The notes below the pieces were generated by a model, which saw only the letters and a list, made by a program, of their open reading frames with translations, was not told where the DNA came from and did not search any database. A stretch of 22,114 nucleotides of DNA, taken from contig CAJOEG010000009.1 of assembly GCA_905233405.1 (NCBI GenBank), positions 1 through 22,114 on the forward strand. The letters are read 5' to 3'. Source of the DNA: an uncultured Bacteroidales bacterium (GTDB taxonomy: Bacteria > Bacteroidota > Bacteroidia > Bacteroidales > ML635J-15). Shown one piece after another: positions 14,196-22,114 of the stretch (positions are counted from its first letter, which is position 1; each line of letters begins with the position of its first letter). The position numbers and the translations under genes were made by a program.

Positions 14196-16376
14196 ATGTT
14201 AATATTCAAGCGCTATATATATAAGATATTTCTCATAGTTGTTATACTTATAACAGTTTCGTTGCCATTGATGTCACAGGTTGATGGTGGCTTTACCGAC
14301 GATTTTTCGGATGGCGACTTCACTGCAAATCCGCAATGGACTGGCGAAACAACTAAGTTTCAAGTTAATGGCGGAGAACTCCAACTCAACGATTCTGAGG
14401 CCTCCACAGCTATGCTCTCAACTGAATGCCATGCAATTGATGGTGCCGAATGGACTTTCAAGGTAAGGTACGGCTTCAATCCTTCCACCAACAATTTTTG
14501 CGATGTTTATATAGTTTCCGACAACGCCAATCCGTTTTCTTGCACTGCCGGCTATTTTGTCAGGGTTTGCGGCGTTTCCACTACCGACAATGTTTGCCTC
14601 TACCGCAAAAATGCTTCATCGTCAAACAAAATCATCGACGGTCGCGCACTTACGCTTGGCACTAACAACACCTTCATAATCAAGGTTACACGCTCTGCCG
14701 ATGGCGAATGGAAACTTTATACCGATGTAAACGATGAGGGAACATATACCCAGGAAGGCGAAACTACTGATTTGACTTACTCGGCATCAAGATATTTTGG
14801 ACTTGCATGCAAATATACGGTCACGAATGCTGCCAAAATCTGGTTCGACGACTTCTCGGTTTCGGGGACATACTTCGTCGATACTGAGCCACCAGCATTG
14901 GTTTCGGCACGCTTCACCAGCGAAAACAGCATTCTTCTTTCGTTCGATGAGGAAATTGATGAGGAAAGTGTTTCCGCTACCAATTTCAGTATGGACAACG
15001 GCATAGGGCAGGCAACTTCTGTAACTTTGCAGGAAGGCGATGCACGAAAGATTGTCTTGCAGTTTGCTGGCAGTTTCACAAGCGGAACCACCTACACGCT
15101 TACATACGGCGGAATTTCCGACGGCGAAGGGAACACAACCACAACCACTACCACGCAGATGACTTTTGTAGAGGCTGGAACCGGCTCGGTGGTTATCAAC
15201 GAGATTATGGCCGACCCGACACCTGTCGTCGGTCTGCCCGAAAGCGAATACATCGAGCTTTACAACAATTCACCCGATGCAATAAACCTCGAAGGTTGGT
15301 CTTTGAAAATCGGTAACACCTCGAAAGTTCTCGGTGCATATACGCTTTATCCTTCGGAATATGTAGTGATTTGCCGTACTGGAAACGATACGCTTTTCGA
15401 CGACATCACCAATATACTTCCCGTAAACATTTCGGCAACCGCACTTACAAACGGAGGTACAACAATCACTCTTTACAACGAGTTTATGTCGGAGGTTGAC
15501 AAGGTTACATATTCGCCGGCATGGTACATGGATGCAAGCAAGAAGGATGGCGGCTGGTCTCTCGAACGTATCGACCCCAACAACCGCTGTGAGCAGTCAA
15601 CCAACTGGCGAGCCTCAGAAAACGAAAACGGCGGTACACCTGGACGGCAAAATTCCATCTTTGGAACAAACATTGACGAAACCGCGCCTTCAATAATAGA
15701 ATTGACCATAAATTCTGCCAATGAGTTACATATTACATTTTCAGAAGCCATAGATACAACAGCATCGCTTTCTCCAGAAAACTATGAACTTGACAATGGC
15801 TACGGCAATCCGACATATATAGGCATCGACACTGAAAATTCAAATATAGTTGTACTTATGTTTGCCTCCTCATTTGAGCAAAATCATACCTACAACCTTA
15901 CTATTGAAAATATAGCCGACTTTTGCGGAAATGTGATGGAACGGCAAGTACTGCAGTATTCAATGCTTCCGCCTTCATTGCTTTCTGCTCGCTTTTTAAG
16001 TAACAACAGCATACTCCTTACCTTCGATGAAGAAATCATGGAATCAAGTATAAATTCCACAAATTTCAGCATGGACAATGGTATCGGTCAGGCAACTTCA
16101 GCCACATTGCTTGGTAGCGATGCGAAAAAGATAACTGTAGTATTTGGCGAAAACTTCACAAATGGAAACACATACACTTTGACATACGGAGGAATGTCTG
16201 ACAACAAAGGGTGTATAGTTGAAACATCCACTACGCATATGACCTTCGTCGAAGCAGGAACAGGCGCAGTGGTTATCAACGAGATTATGGCCGACCCAAC
16301 ACCAGTCGTTGGGCTTCCCGAAAGCGAATACCTTGAACTTTACAACAATTCTTCCGATATAATAAACCTTGAATAG
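14196..16376 (+). CDS. N-terminal part of a secreted lamin-tail/Ig-like repeat protein (broken gene)
   Basis: Encodes 726 residues before a premature TAG at 16374-16376. Residues 1-27 form a signal peptide (positive start, long hydrophobic core, cut near LMSQ). About 30-230 is a jelly-roll domain (FTDDFSDGDFTANPQW, KIWFDDFSVSG). Then come an Ig-like domain (231-325, SARFTSENSILLSFDEEI), lamin-tail domain 1 (about 331-490, VVINEIMADPTPVVGLPESE), two more Ig-like domains (about 492-590 and 592-690) and the start of lamin-tail domain 2, cut after IINLE. The gene's other half continues from 16373 in a frame shifted by a 16-base deletion. Such proteins are surface-exposed in Bacteroidota; export by the PorQ-associated type IX system is possible but I see no canonical sorting signal. 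Start at 14196 is set by the promoter and signal peptide. Confidence 0.88.
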   Translation: MLIFKRYIYKIFLIVVILITVSLPLMSQVDGGFTDDFSDGDFTANPQWTGETTKFQVNGGELQLNDSEASTAMLSTECHAIDGAEWTFKVRYGFNPSTNNFCDVYIVSDNANPFSCTAGYFVRVCGVSTTDNVCLYRKNASSSNKIIDGRALTLGTNNTFIIKVTRSADGEWKLYTDVNDEGTYTQEGETTDLTYSASRYFGLACKYTVTNAAKIWFDDFSVSGTYFVDTEPPALVSARFTSENSILLSFDEEIDEESVSATNFSMDNGIGQATSVTLQEGDARKIVLQFAGSFTSGTTYTLTYGGISDGEGNTTTTTTTQMTFVEAGTGSVVINEIMADPTPVVGLPESEYIELYNNSPDAINLEGWSLKIGNTSKVLGAYTLYPSEYVVICRTGNDTLFDDITNILPVNISATALTNGGTTITLYNEFMSEVDKVTYSPAWYMDASKKDGGWSLERIDPNNRCEQSTNWRASENENGGTPGRQNSIFGTNIDETAPSIIELTINSANELHITFSEAIDTTASLSPENYELDNGYGNPTYIGIDTENSNIVVLMFASSFEQNHTYNLTIENIADFCGNVMERQVLQYSMLPPSLLSARFLSNNSILLTFDEEIMESSINSTNFSMDNGIGQATSATLLGSDAKKITVVFGENFTNGNTYTLTYGGMSDNKGCIVETSTTHMTFVEAGTGAVVINEIMADPTPVVGLPESEYLELYNNSSDIINLE
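14889..15968 (+). repeat. internal gene repeat, copy 1 (1080 bases)
   Basis: A 360-codon unit of Ig-like, lamin-tail and second Ig-like domains, from the PPALVSARF segment to just before PPSLLSARF. Copy 2 follows directly with a constant 1080-base offset. It carries the intact sequence (15294-15309) that is missing from copy 2. Confidence 0.8.
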
Positions 16377-17032
16377 GCAATACATCGAAACCCCTTGATT
16401 CATATACGCTTTACCCATCGGAATATGTGGTGATTTGTCGTACTGGAAACGATACGCTTTTCTACGACATCAGTAACATACTTCCAGCAAGCCTCTCGGC
16501 AACTGCCTTAACAAACGATGGTACAACCATTACGCTATACAACGAGTTTATGTCGGAGGTTGACAAGATCACATATTCGTCAGCATGGTATAGGAATGCA
16601 AGCAAGAAAGATGGCGGATGGTCGCTCGAACGAATAGACCCAAACAACCGTTGCGAACAATCGACAAATTGGCGCGCTTCCGAAAACGAAAACGGCGGCA
16701 CCCCTGGACGACAAAATTCCATCTTAGGGACAAACATTGATGAGACAGCTCCGTCAATCATCGACCTGAGCATAAATTCGGCAAACGAACTGCACCTGAC
16801 GTTCTCTGAAACCGTTGATACAAGCACATCGCTATTACCCGAAAACTACACACTCGACAACGACTACGGAAATCCGATTTATGTCGGCACAGACCAATCG
16901 AATCCGAATCTGCTGATACTCATGTTTTCGGCCTCATTCGAGCAAAACCGCATATACAACCTTACCGTAGAAAATATTGCTGACCTGTGTGGAAACATTA
17001 TGGAAAGACAGGTTTTGCAGTTCTCGACTGTT
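15969..17032 (+). repeat. internal gene repeat, copy 2 (1064 bases, 16-base deletion)
   Basis: Second copy of the 1080-base unit, shorter by 16 bases at the junction 16373/16374. Most differences from copy 1 are synonymous or conservative, for example in the NEIMADPTPVVGLPESEY segment, so both copies were long under selection for protein sequence. The end is approximate; domains after about 17035 are more divergent. Confidence 0.75.
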
Positions 17033-18682
17033 CCTATCGAGTTCAACACCATAGTTGTAAGCGAGATAATGTCGAAGCCATCGCCAGTGGTTGGCTTGCC
17101 CGATGCAAAATATGTGGAGATTTACAACCGCAGCGACAATGCCGTAAGCCTGTCGGGTTGGAAAATTTCGTTAGGCTCAACAACCAAGCTCCTGCCATCG
17201 GTGATAATCGGTGCGCAGTCGTACCTTGTGCTTACCGCTGCCGACAACGCCTTTATGTTCGAAGGATTTGAGAATGCTGTTGGGGTTGACGGATTCCCGT
17301 CGTTTGCACAGGGCGGAACAACTATTTCATTGTACGACAAGAACGGAAACATAGTCCACACGCTCACTTTCTCGTCGTCGTGGCACGACGACAACTTCAA
17401 GGCACAGGGCGGCTACTCACTCGAAATGGTTGACTTGAACAATCCATGCGAAGGCGCAGCCAACTGGCGTTCTACTATCGATAGCCGCGGCGGTACTCCC
17501 GGAACACAAAACTCGGTGAACGCAACCAATCCCGACAGAATTTTGCCATATCCGACCGATGCCGAGGTGGTAAACGATACTGTGGTCGTGTATTTCAGCG
17601 AAGTTGTTTTGCCTGAAATGATTAGCACTCAGAATTTCAGTGTCGAGGAATTTGGGAATCCGACATTTGTGAAAATTATTGAGCCTCAGCTTACAATTGT
17701 AAAAATGAAGTTCAACGCCGAAATACAGCAAGGCAAGGTCTATATGCTCAACATTGGCGAAAATATTACCGACTGCAGCGGAAACAATGTCGAGATTAAC
17801 ACGCAGATTAGGTTTGGTATTGGTATGCAGGCTGAGTATAACGACTTGGCAATAAACGAATTGCTATTTAATCCGTATTCTGGCGGCAGCGACTTTGTAG
17901 AGCTGTACAACCGCTCCGACAAGGTCATCGACCTGAAGGATTTGTGGATTTCGAACACTAACGACGATGGTTCGGTGAAGGATTCGTACCAGATTACCAA
18001 TATCAGCCGACTGATACTTCCGCAGGAATATTGCGCCATAAGTACCGACATTGAAAATCAGTACACGCATTACAACATTTTGCAACCCGAAAACCTTTAT
18101 AAGGTTGTCAAGATGCCTTCAATGCCCGACGACAAGGGAACAATAATAATAACTGGTCGTGCATTTGACACCATCGACATTGTAAGCTACAGCAAGTCGC
18201 AGCATTACAAGTTGTTGAGTTCGCAGGATGGTGTTTCGCTCGAACGCATAAACTACGATGTGCCGGCATCGGATTTGAGCAACTGGCATTCGGCGGCACA
18301 GGATGCAGGCTTTGCAACGCCTGGCTATATAAATTCGCAGTTCCACGAGATTGGCGACATCGAATCGCAGATAACCTTGAGCAGCGAGGTATTCTCACCC
18401 GACAACGACGGCTACGAAGACCAGCTTGTCATAACCTACAGCCTCGATGTGGCTGGCTACAGCGGCACCATAGCGGTGTACTCGTCGAACGGCAGACTTG
18501 TGCAGACACTTGTCAATAACCAAAGTCTCGGTTCTACTGGCAATATAGTGTGGGACGGTTTTGACACACAGAATCGCCTTTGCCCTGCAGGAATTTACAT
18601 CGTATACGTTGAGCTTTTCAATCTCGAGGGCAAGAAGATTGTAGAGAAGCATGTTGTTTCAATAAATTCGCGAATAGACTAG
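16427..18682 (+). CDS. C-terminal part of the lamin-tail/Ig-like repeat protein (frameshifted)
   Basis: The frame is readable from ATA at 16373 (IGNTSKPLDSYTLYPSEYVV) and 16427 is only the first possible start (GTG, inside SEYVVICR). It holds the rest of lamin-tail domain 2 (to about 16750), an Ig-like domain (to about 17030), lamin-tail domain 3 (about 17040-17520, VSEIMSKPSPVVGLPDAKY), another Ig-like domain, lamin-tail domain 4 (about 17835-18345, INELLFNPYSGGSDFVELY) and a FlgD-like Ig domain at the C-terminus (FSPDNDGYEDQLVITYSL ... CPAGIYIVYVEL). That last module is common at the end of exported Bacteroidota proteins. No signal peptide, promoter or convincing start lies before it, so without repair of the shift it is probably not made. 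Listed separately because both parts are open and well conserved. Confidence 0.8.
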   Translation: MVICRTGNDTLFYDISNILPASLSATALTNDGTTITLYNEFMSEVDKITYSSAWYRNASKKDGGWSLERIDPNNRCEQSTNWRASENENGGTPGRQNSILGTNIDETAPSIIDLSINSANELHLTFSETVDTSTSLLPENYTLDNDYGNPIYVGTDQSNPNLLILMFSASFEQNRIYNLTVENIADLCGNIMERQVLQFSTVPIEFNTIVVSEIMSKPSPVVGLPDAKYVEIYNRSDNAVSLSGWKISLGSTTKLLPSVIIGAQSYLVLTAADNAFMFEGFENAVGVDGFPSFAQGGTTISLYDKNGNIVHTLTFSSSWHDDNFKAQGGYSLEMVDLNNPCEGAANWRSTIDSRGGTPGTQNSVNATNPDRILPYPTDAEVVNDTVVVYFSEVVLPEMISTQNFSVEEFGNPTFVKIIEPQLTIVKMKFNAEIQQGKVYMLNIGENITDCSGNNVEINTQIRFGIGMQAEYNDLAINELLFNPYSGGSDFVELYNRSDKVIDLKDLWISNTNDDGSVKDSYQITNISRLILPQEYCAISTDIENQYTHYNILQPENLYKVVKMPSMPDDKGTIIITGRAFDTIDIVSYSKSQHYKLLSSQDGVSLERINYDVPASDLSNWHSAAQDAGFATPGYINSQFHEIGDIESQITLSSEVFSPDNDGYEDQLVITYSLDVAGYSGTIAVYSSNGRLVQTLVNNQSLGSTGNIVWDGFDTQNRLCPAGIYIVYVELFNLEGKKIVEKHVVSINSRID

Positions 18683-19045
18683 ATGCGTAAAATCCTTATA
18701 GTTATATTGGTAACTTTGTTTTATTGCGTTCTGCCGTCGTGTGAAAACTCCTGTAATATGACTCGGCAGATGAATCTCCTTACTAAACACAATTGGACGA
18801 TATACAGCTACATCGACCATTCAATAAACCAAGAATTTAACGTAACTCTAGAACAATACGAGTTCTGCTCCGACGGCACTTTAATAAAAATCAAAGACAA
18901 TGACACTATATATGGAGAGTGGTCAATTCCCGAATGCAATTATTTGAAAATAAACACAATGACTTTCAAAATTGCAGAACTATCGCGAAGAATGATGGTG
19001 TTGAGATACGGAGGAAGTGATTTTATATATAGGTCTAATGATTAA
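18683..19045 (+). CDS. small lipoprotein of unknown function
   Basis: A 120-residue protein with a lipoprotein signal peptide: hydrophobic residues 3-16 and a lipobox-like LPSC giving lipidated C20. The mature part is a small beta-rich domain (NWTIYSYIDHS, YEFCSDGTLIKIKDNDTIYGEWSI, MVLRYGGSDFIY), reminiscent of the lipocalin-like domains of Bacteroidota lipoproteins, though I cannot assign a family. The ATG follows the stop of the lamin-tail gene with no base between, so it depends on that gene's transcript. The upstream frameshift may therefore reduce its expression by polarity. It converges on the sugar-kinase gene 47 bases away; no terminator hairpin is evident there. Confidence 0.78.
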   Translation: MRKILIVILVTLFYCVLPSCENSCNMTRQMNLLTKHNWTIYSYIDHSINQEFNVTLEQYEFCSDGTLIKIKDNDTIYGEWSIPECNYLKINTMTFKIAELSRRMMVLRYGGSDFIYRSND

Positions 19046-19092
19046 TCTTGCTCTAGAACCCACGAAGAATCGCGTAACTGACTAGAAATGCA

Positions 19093-20073
19093 CTAAGCCA
19101 ATTTTGCTATCTCGTTCTTGATTCGCATCCAACGTTTTGCATCCATTGTTGCACCAACAACTTCGATAACGTTTCCAGCGATTATGTTACCGGCCTTCAC
19201 GCACTTGTCAAGCGACCAATTGTTTACAAGTCCGTATATGAAGCCCGCTGCGAAATTGTCGCCTGCGGCGGTAGTATCAACGCGGGTTGCGGGAAATTCT
19301 GGTTCACAATCCTTGTAGTCGCCATGCTTTACCCATGCACCATGCTTTCCAATCTTTACGACAGCAATATCGCAGAGTTTAGAAATCATATCAAGTGCTG
19401 CTTCCGGGTCTTTCCCATCAGTAAATGCCGCGGCTTCCTCCTCGTTTGCGAAAACTATATCAACGTATTTCTCGATGAGATAACGCAAAAATTCAAGGTT
19501 TTCCTCAACTACATTGTAGCTTGCCAAGTCGAGCGAAACCTTCAGTCCGTTTTCCTTTGCCAACGACATGGCCTTTTCGATAAGTTCGTGGTTTATAATT
19601 AAATATCCTTCAACGTGAAGTATGTCGTAGCCCAAGAATGTGGTGGAATTAATATCGTTGGCAGTCATTTCGGCGGCTGCACCGAGATAAGTTGCAAAAG
19701 TACGTTCCGAATCCTTGCTTACAAGAGCCACGGCACGTCCGCTCGATGTTTCGCTCTTTATAAGTCGCGGCAGAACACCGGTACGCTTCATATCGCTTGC
19801 AAAGAAATCGCCAACCTCATCGGGACCAATCTTTCCTACGAAACCGGTCTCTATGCCCATATTGGCAAGGCTGCGGATTGTATTTGCTGCCGAACCTCCA
19901 CTTGCCATACTGCGTGGGAATTCGCTTGTTTCCAATTGTATCTTTTCGCTTAATTCACTATCGACCAACTGCATACTTCCTTTGGGAAGATTAAGCTTTT
20001 CCAAAACCTTATCGCTGTCGATAACGGTCATTATATCAACCAATGCATTTCCAAGTCCTATTACCTTTGCCAT
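19093..20073 (-). CDS. PfkB-family carbohydrate kinase, adenosine-kinase-like
   Basis: A 326-residue cytoplasmic kinase that phosphorylates a sugar or nucleoside with ATP. It has the N-terminal GLGNALVDI segment (6-14), the glycine-rich substrate motif SMASGGSAANTIRSLANMG (about 55-73) and the C-terminal signature DTTAAGDNFAAGF (266-278), whose D272 is the catalytic base. DTTAAGD replaces the more common DTTGAGD, but E. coli ribokinase has the same, so it is not a defect. Overall pattern (GNALVD start, LPKGSMQLVD) is that of the Bacteroidota group annotated as adenosine kinase. Substrate is not proven by the sequence. It has its own promoter at 20094-20123, with a leader of about 15 bases. 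Confidence 0.92.
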   Translation of the reverse strand: MAKVIGLGNALVDIMTVIDSDKVLEKLNLPKGSMQLVDSELSEKIQLETSEFPRSMASGGSAANTIRSLANMGIETGFVGKIGPDEVGDFFASDMKRTGVLPRLIKSETSSGRAVALVSKDSERTFATYLGAAAEMTANDINSTTFLGYDILHVEGYLIINHELIEKAMSLAKENGLKVSLDLASYNVVEENLEFLRYLIEKYVDIVFANEEEAAAFTDGKDPEAALDMISKLCDIAVVKIGKHGAWVKHGDYKDCEPEFPATRVDTTAAGDNFAAGFIYGLVNNWSLDKCVKAGNIIAGNVIEVVGATMDAKRWMRIKNEIAKLA

Positions 20074-20093
20074 AGTTTCAAAAATTTATGTTG

Positions 20094-20123
20094 CAAATAT
20101 AGTAATCAATGGACAATTGACAA
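20094..20123 (-). promoter_or_regulatory. promoter of the PfkB-family kinase gene
   Basis: On the minus strand TTG (20123-20121), 19 bases, TATATTTG (20101-20094). The spacing is ideal, and the final G lies 20 bases before the ATG triplet that ends the leader at 20073. The -33 TTG falls at the junction of two 14-base tandem repeats. Confidence 0.65.
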
Positions 20124-20135
20124 TGGGCAATTGAT
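20108..20135. repeat. tandem 14-base repeat in the kinase promoter
   Basis: AATGGACAATTGAC (20108-20121) is followed directly by AATGGGCAATTGAT (20122-20135); each contains the palindrome CAATTG. A degenerate third copy may follow (AATTAGCAATGG). The repeat overlaps the -33 element. Confidence 0.45.
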
Positions 20136-20175
20136 AATTAGCAATGGAACAAAACGAAAACGTTCACTTGCTAAA

Positions 20176-21222
20176 TTAACCATTCTTTTTCATTATATTT
20201 TCCAGATTTATCTTTAGCGACACATAGTTTACCGAACCGGCAATATGGTATGAGGAATACGAATATTCAAGGCTGAACTTCTTCAAACACAGACCGAATC
20301 CTGCCGAAAATCCGACAATCATACCTTTGCTTTCGAGGGCCATTTCCATACGACGACGATAGTTGAAACCTAAAGAAATGTAAAATACATTCTTTATGTT
20401 AACATCGGCACCTATGACAAAGTGTCGCATAATTTCATCGCCGACATGACCGAGTTTATTGAGAAAGTTTTCCTTTACCTCTTCGCTGCTTTCATATTGG
20501 GTTCGTAGTGTACTTTCGTAGCGTAACCCCCAGTTTACAAGGTCAATTGCTGTGAGCGAAAGAGATAAAGGTGCGTGCTTGAATTTCTTTGTAATTCCGA
20601 GTTGTACATCTATAGGCAAGCCTTCGCGCACTCCTTTTGTGTATCTTTTTATTTGGAAACCAAGGTTTTTAATAGCCATTCCAGCGGAAAACAACGAGGC
20701 TGTATCCTTGTATGTCGCACCAAGGTCAACTGCAACGCCAAAAGATGTTGCCTCAAAATAGTCCGATACAATGGTTTTGAAAGTTCCGCCAAAGTTGAAC
20801 TTTTTCAATGGATAGGCATACGAAATGTTTATTGCATAGTCAGCGGCATTGAATTTACCAAGGACTTCACCAAATTCGTTTGTATTGTAGAATCTTCCAT
20901 AGTTAAGGTATTGTATTCCAGCCGAGAAGATGCCTGCCTTTTCAAAGTTTCGTGCATATATTGCATAACCGAGATTAATGTCGGATACATAGTTTGTGTA
21001 ACTCAGTACAAACTGGTTGTGCATATCGGCGGTAAGCATTGCCGGATTTGCGTTCACAAAACTAAGGTCTCCATCGATGTGCGAGATGTTAAATCCGCCT
21101 AATGCTGAAATGCGTGCCGATGTTGGAATGTTAAGAAACTTATATGTTTTTTCACCGCCGTTCTGCGAAAATGCAGTCAGACAGGAAATAAGTATTATGG
21201 CAACTAATACAAGTCTCTTCAT
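20176..21222 (-). CDS. porQ: type IX secretion system protein PorQ
   Basis: A 348-residue outer-membrane beta-barrel of the type IX secretion system, which exports proteins with C-terminal sorting domains; PorQ acts with PorU, PorV and PorZ in attaching cargo to the surface. Residues 1-19 are a signal peptide (cut near TAFS/Q). The diagnostic N-terminus reads GGEKTYKFLNIPTSARISALGG (21 onward), with DLSFVNANPAML and NLGYAIYARNFEKAGIFSAG following, and many amphipathic strands to the end. Length is normal. A -7 element at 21241-21248 lies 18 bases upstream; the kinase gene downstream has its own promoter. Its presence shows that the organism has a type IX system, so other secreted proteins here could use it. 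Confidence 0.93.
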   Translation of the reverse strand: MKRLVLVAIILISCLTAFSQNGGEKTYKFLNIPTSARISALGGFNISHIDGDLSFVNANPAMLTADMHNQFVLSYTNYVSDINLGYAIYARNFEKAGIFSAGIQYLNYGRFYNTNEFGEVLGKFNAADYAINISYAYPLKKFNFGGTFKTIVSDYFEATSFGVAVDLGATYKDTASLFSAGMAIKNLGFQIKRYTKGVREGLPIDVQLGITKKFKHAPLSLSLTAIDLVNWGLRYESTLRTQYESSEEVKENFLNKLGHVGDEIMRHFVIGADVNIKNVFYISLGFNYRRRMEMALESKGMIVGFSAGFGLCLKKFSLEYSYSSYHIAGSVNYVSLKINLENIMKKNG

Positions 21223-21240
21223 CGGTTATAAAATAAAGTG

Positions 21241-21248
21241 CAAACATA
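21241..21248 (-). promoter_or_regulatory. -7 promoter element of porQ
   Basis: TATGTTTG on the minus strand fits TAnnTTTG and ends 18 bases before the porQ ATG. No -33 TTG at the expected distance. Confidence 0.4.
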
Positions 21249-21308
21249 AGCAAAATTTTACATTTGCGCTTTAATAGCCAGAAAAAACTATCAATTTGCG
21301 TTAAAACA

Positions 21309-21340
21309 AAAAATGCCCACCGCTTTCGATGGACATTTTT
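21309..21340 (-). terminator. hairpin terminator after the deoxyhypusine-synthase-like gene
   Basis: Arms AAAAATG (21309-21315) and CATTTTT (21334-21340), then CCA/TGG and CG/CG with single mismatches between, close on a four-base loop CTTT. Read on the minus strand, the T-rich arm and TTTTTTGTTTT follow, as in intrinsic terminators. It lies 18 bases after the stop of the 21359 gene; the A-rich arm could also make it work on the other strand. Confidence 0.6.
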
Positions 21341-21358
21341 ATTGATTTATGGTAGTTA

Positions 21359-22114
21359 TTACCAACCTAAAACATAGCTGAACAACAATGGAGCTACGAT
21401 GGTTGCGTCCGATTCGATGATGAAACGAGGAGTGTCCTTCGAGAGTTTGCCCCAGGTAATCTTTTCGTTCGGAACTGCACCCGAGTACGAGCCATACGAT
21501 GTTGTGCAGTCGCTAATCTGGCAGAAGTATGCCCACAATGGAGTGCCGTGCCATTCGAGGTCCTGTTCCATCATAGGAACTACGCAAATCGGGAAGTCGC
21601 CTGCTGTACCGCCACCAATCTGGAAGAATCCAACGCCCTTGCCGCCACTGTTCTTCTTGTACCATTCGGTGAGGAATATCATGGTTTCGATACCGTTCTT
21701 AATCATCGAGATTGACGGATCGAATTCGCCACGGATGCAGTGTGCGGTGTAGATGTTTGCAGTTGTGCAGTCTTCCCAAGCGGGAACTATGATAGGAATA
21801 TTCTTTTCGCAAGCTGCGAGAACCCAGCTGTCCTTCGGGTCGATTTCGTAGTACTGTTCGAGAACGCCGCTGCGGAGAAGTCTGTAGATAACTTCCCATG
21901 CGAAAAGACGTTCGCCCTTAGCTTTCATGTCCTTCCAAATATCTACAAGGTGGTGTTCGAGACGACGGAATGCTTCCTCTTCGGGGATGCAAGTGTCGGT
22001 AACACGGTTGTAGTGGTTGTTGAGGAGTTCGTGTTCCTGTTCCGGAGTGAGGTCGCGGTAGTTTGGAACGCGGTAGTAGTGGTTGTGAGCCACGAGGTTC
22101 ATGATGTCCTCTTC
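21359..22114 (-). CDS. deoxyhypusine-synthase-like protein (5' end outside the window)
   Basis: Partial: 247 residues from the first Met at 22102, but the frame stays open to the window edge (E-E-D-I before that Met) and relatives have roughly 80-100 more residues. So the true start is outside. The visible part is strongly conserved: FRRLEHHLVDIW, DPKDSWVLAACEKNIPI, NSGGKGVGFFQIGGGTAGDF, SDCTTSYGSYSGAVPNEK and a C-terminal FIIESDATIVAPLLFSYVL. This is the bacterial branch of the deoxyhypusine synthase family (NAD- and spermidine-related chemistry). Bacteria lack eIF5A hypusination, and some members make homospermidine, so the reaction here is unsure. It is followed by a terminator hairpin at 21309-21340. 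Confidence 0.9.
   Translation of the reverse strand, partial: EEDIMNLVAHNHYYRVPNYRDLTPEQEHELLNNHYNRVTDTCIPEEEAFRRLEHHLVDIWKDMKAKGERLFAWEVIYRLLRSGVLEQYYEIDPKDSWVLAACEKNIPIIVPAWEDCTTANIYTAHCIRGEFDPSISMIKNGIETMIFLTEWYKKNSGGKGVGFFQIGGGTAGDFPICVVPMMEQDLEWHGTPLWAYFCQISDCTTSYGSYSGAVPNEKITWGKLSKDTPRFIIESDATIVAPLLFSYVLGW

Noticed and set aside
16365..16380. Programmed ribosomal frameshift joining the two lamin-tail parts
   Set aside because: No slippery heptamer or following structure; comparison with repeat copy 1 shows a plain 16-base loss, and a -1 shift would still lack five conserved residues (GWSLK).
19255..19290. Altered DTTAAGD motif in the kinase as a sign of lost activity
   Set aside because: E. 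coli ribokinase carries the same sequence, so activity is expected.

Overview
The window reads as chromosome of a member of the Bacteroidota, most likely order Bacteroidales. Three kinds of evidence agree. The genes include a type IX secretion protein (PorQ), a TonB-dependent receptor followed by DUF5689 lipoproteins, a DUF4421 outer-membrane protein and a multi-domain lamin-tail protein. Upstream regions carry the Bacteroidota promoter pattern (TTG, 18-20 bases, then TAnnTTTG) instead of an E. coli-type promoter. No clear Shine-Dalgarno sequences were noticed. No rRNA, tRNA, CRISPR array, insertion sequence or prophage was found. I cannot name the genus.

Layout. 1-174: window edge, little content. 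175-3421 (minus): recG followed after 4 bases by a DUF4421 protein, an apparent two-gene operon. 3480-4247 (plus): an O-methyltransferase-like protein diverging from recG, with back-to-back promoters. 4248-5535: a two-gene MNT-HEPN toxin-antitoxin-type module (4535-5250) with related hairpin-rich repeats on both sides. 5536-10096 (plus): TonB-dependent receptor and two tandem paralogous DUF5689 lipoproteins with 12-13 base gaps, an apparent surface-uptake operon without a SusD gene. 10100-14017 (minus): glnS, coaD, a cation:proton antiporter and a single-domain retropepsin-like protease; glnS/coaD and antiporter/protease overlap.

14196-18682 (plus): one large secreted gene of alternating Ig-like and lamin-tail domains. 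It is cut in two by a 16-base deletion that I can place by comparing its two 1080-base internal repeats. A small lipoprotein gene follows with no gap (18683-19045). 19093-22114 (minus): a PfkB/adenosine-kinase-type sugar kinase, porQ, and the 3' part of a deoxyhypusine-synthase-like gene that runs off the window and ends at a hairpin terminator.

How the genes work together: the window mixes housekeeping (DNA repair, Gln-tRNA, CoA, nucleoside or sugar phosphorylation) with envelope functions (TonB uptake, type IX secretion, surface lipoproteins, a large secreted repeat protein). The places most worth a second look are the repeat-flanked MNT-HEPN module, the broken lamin-tail gene, the antiporter/retropepsin overlap and the receptor/DUF5689 operon.
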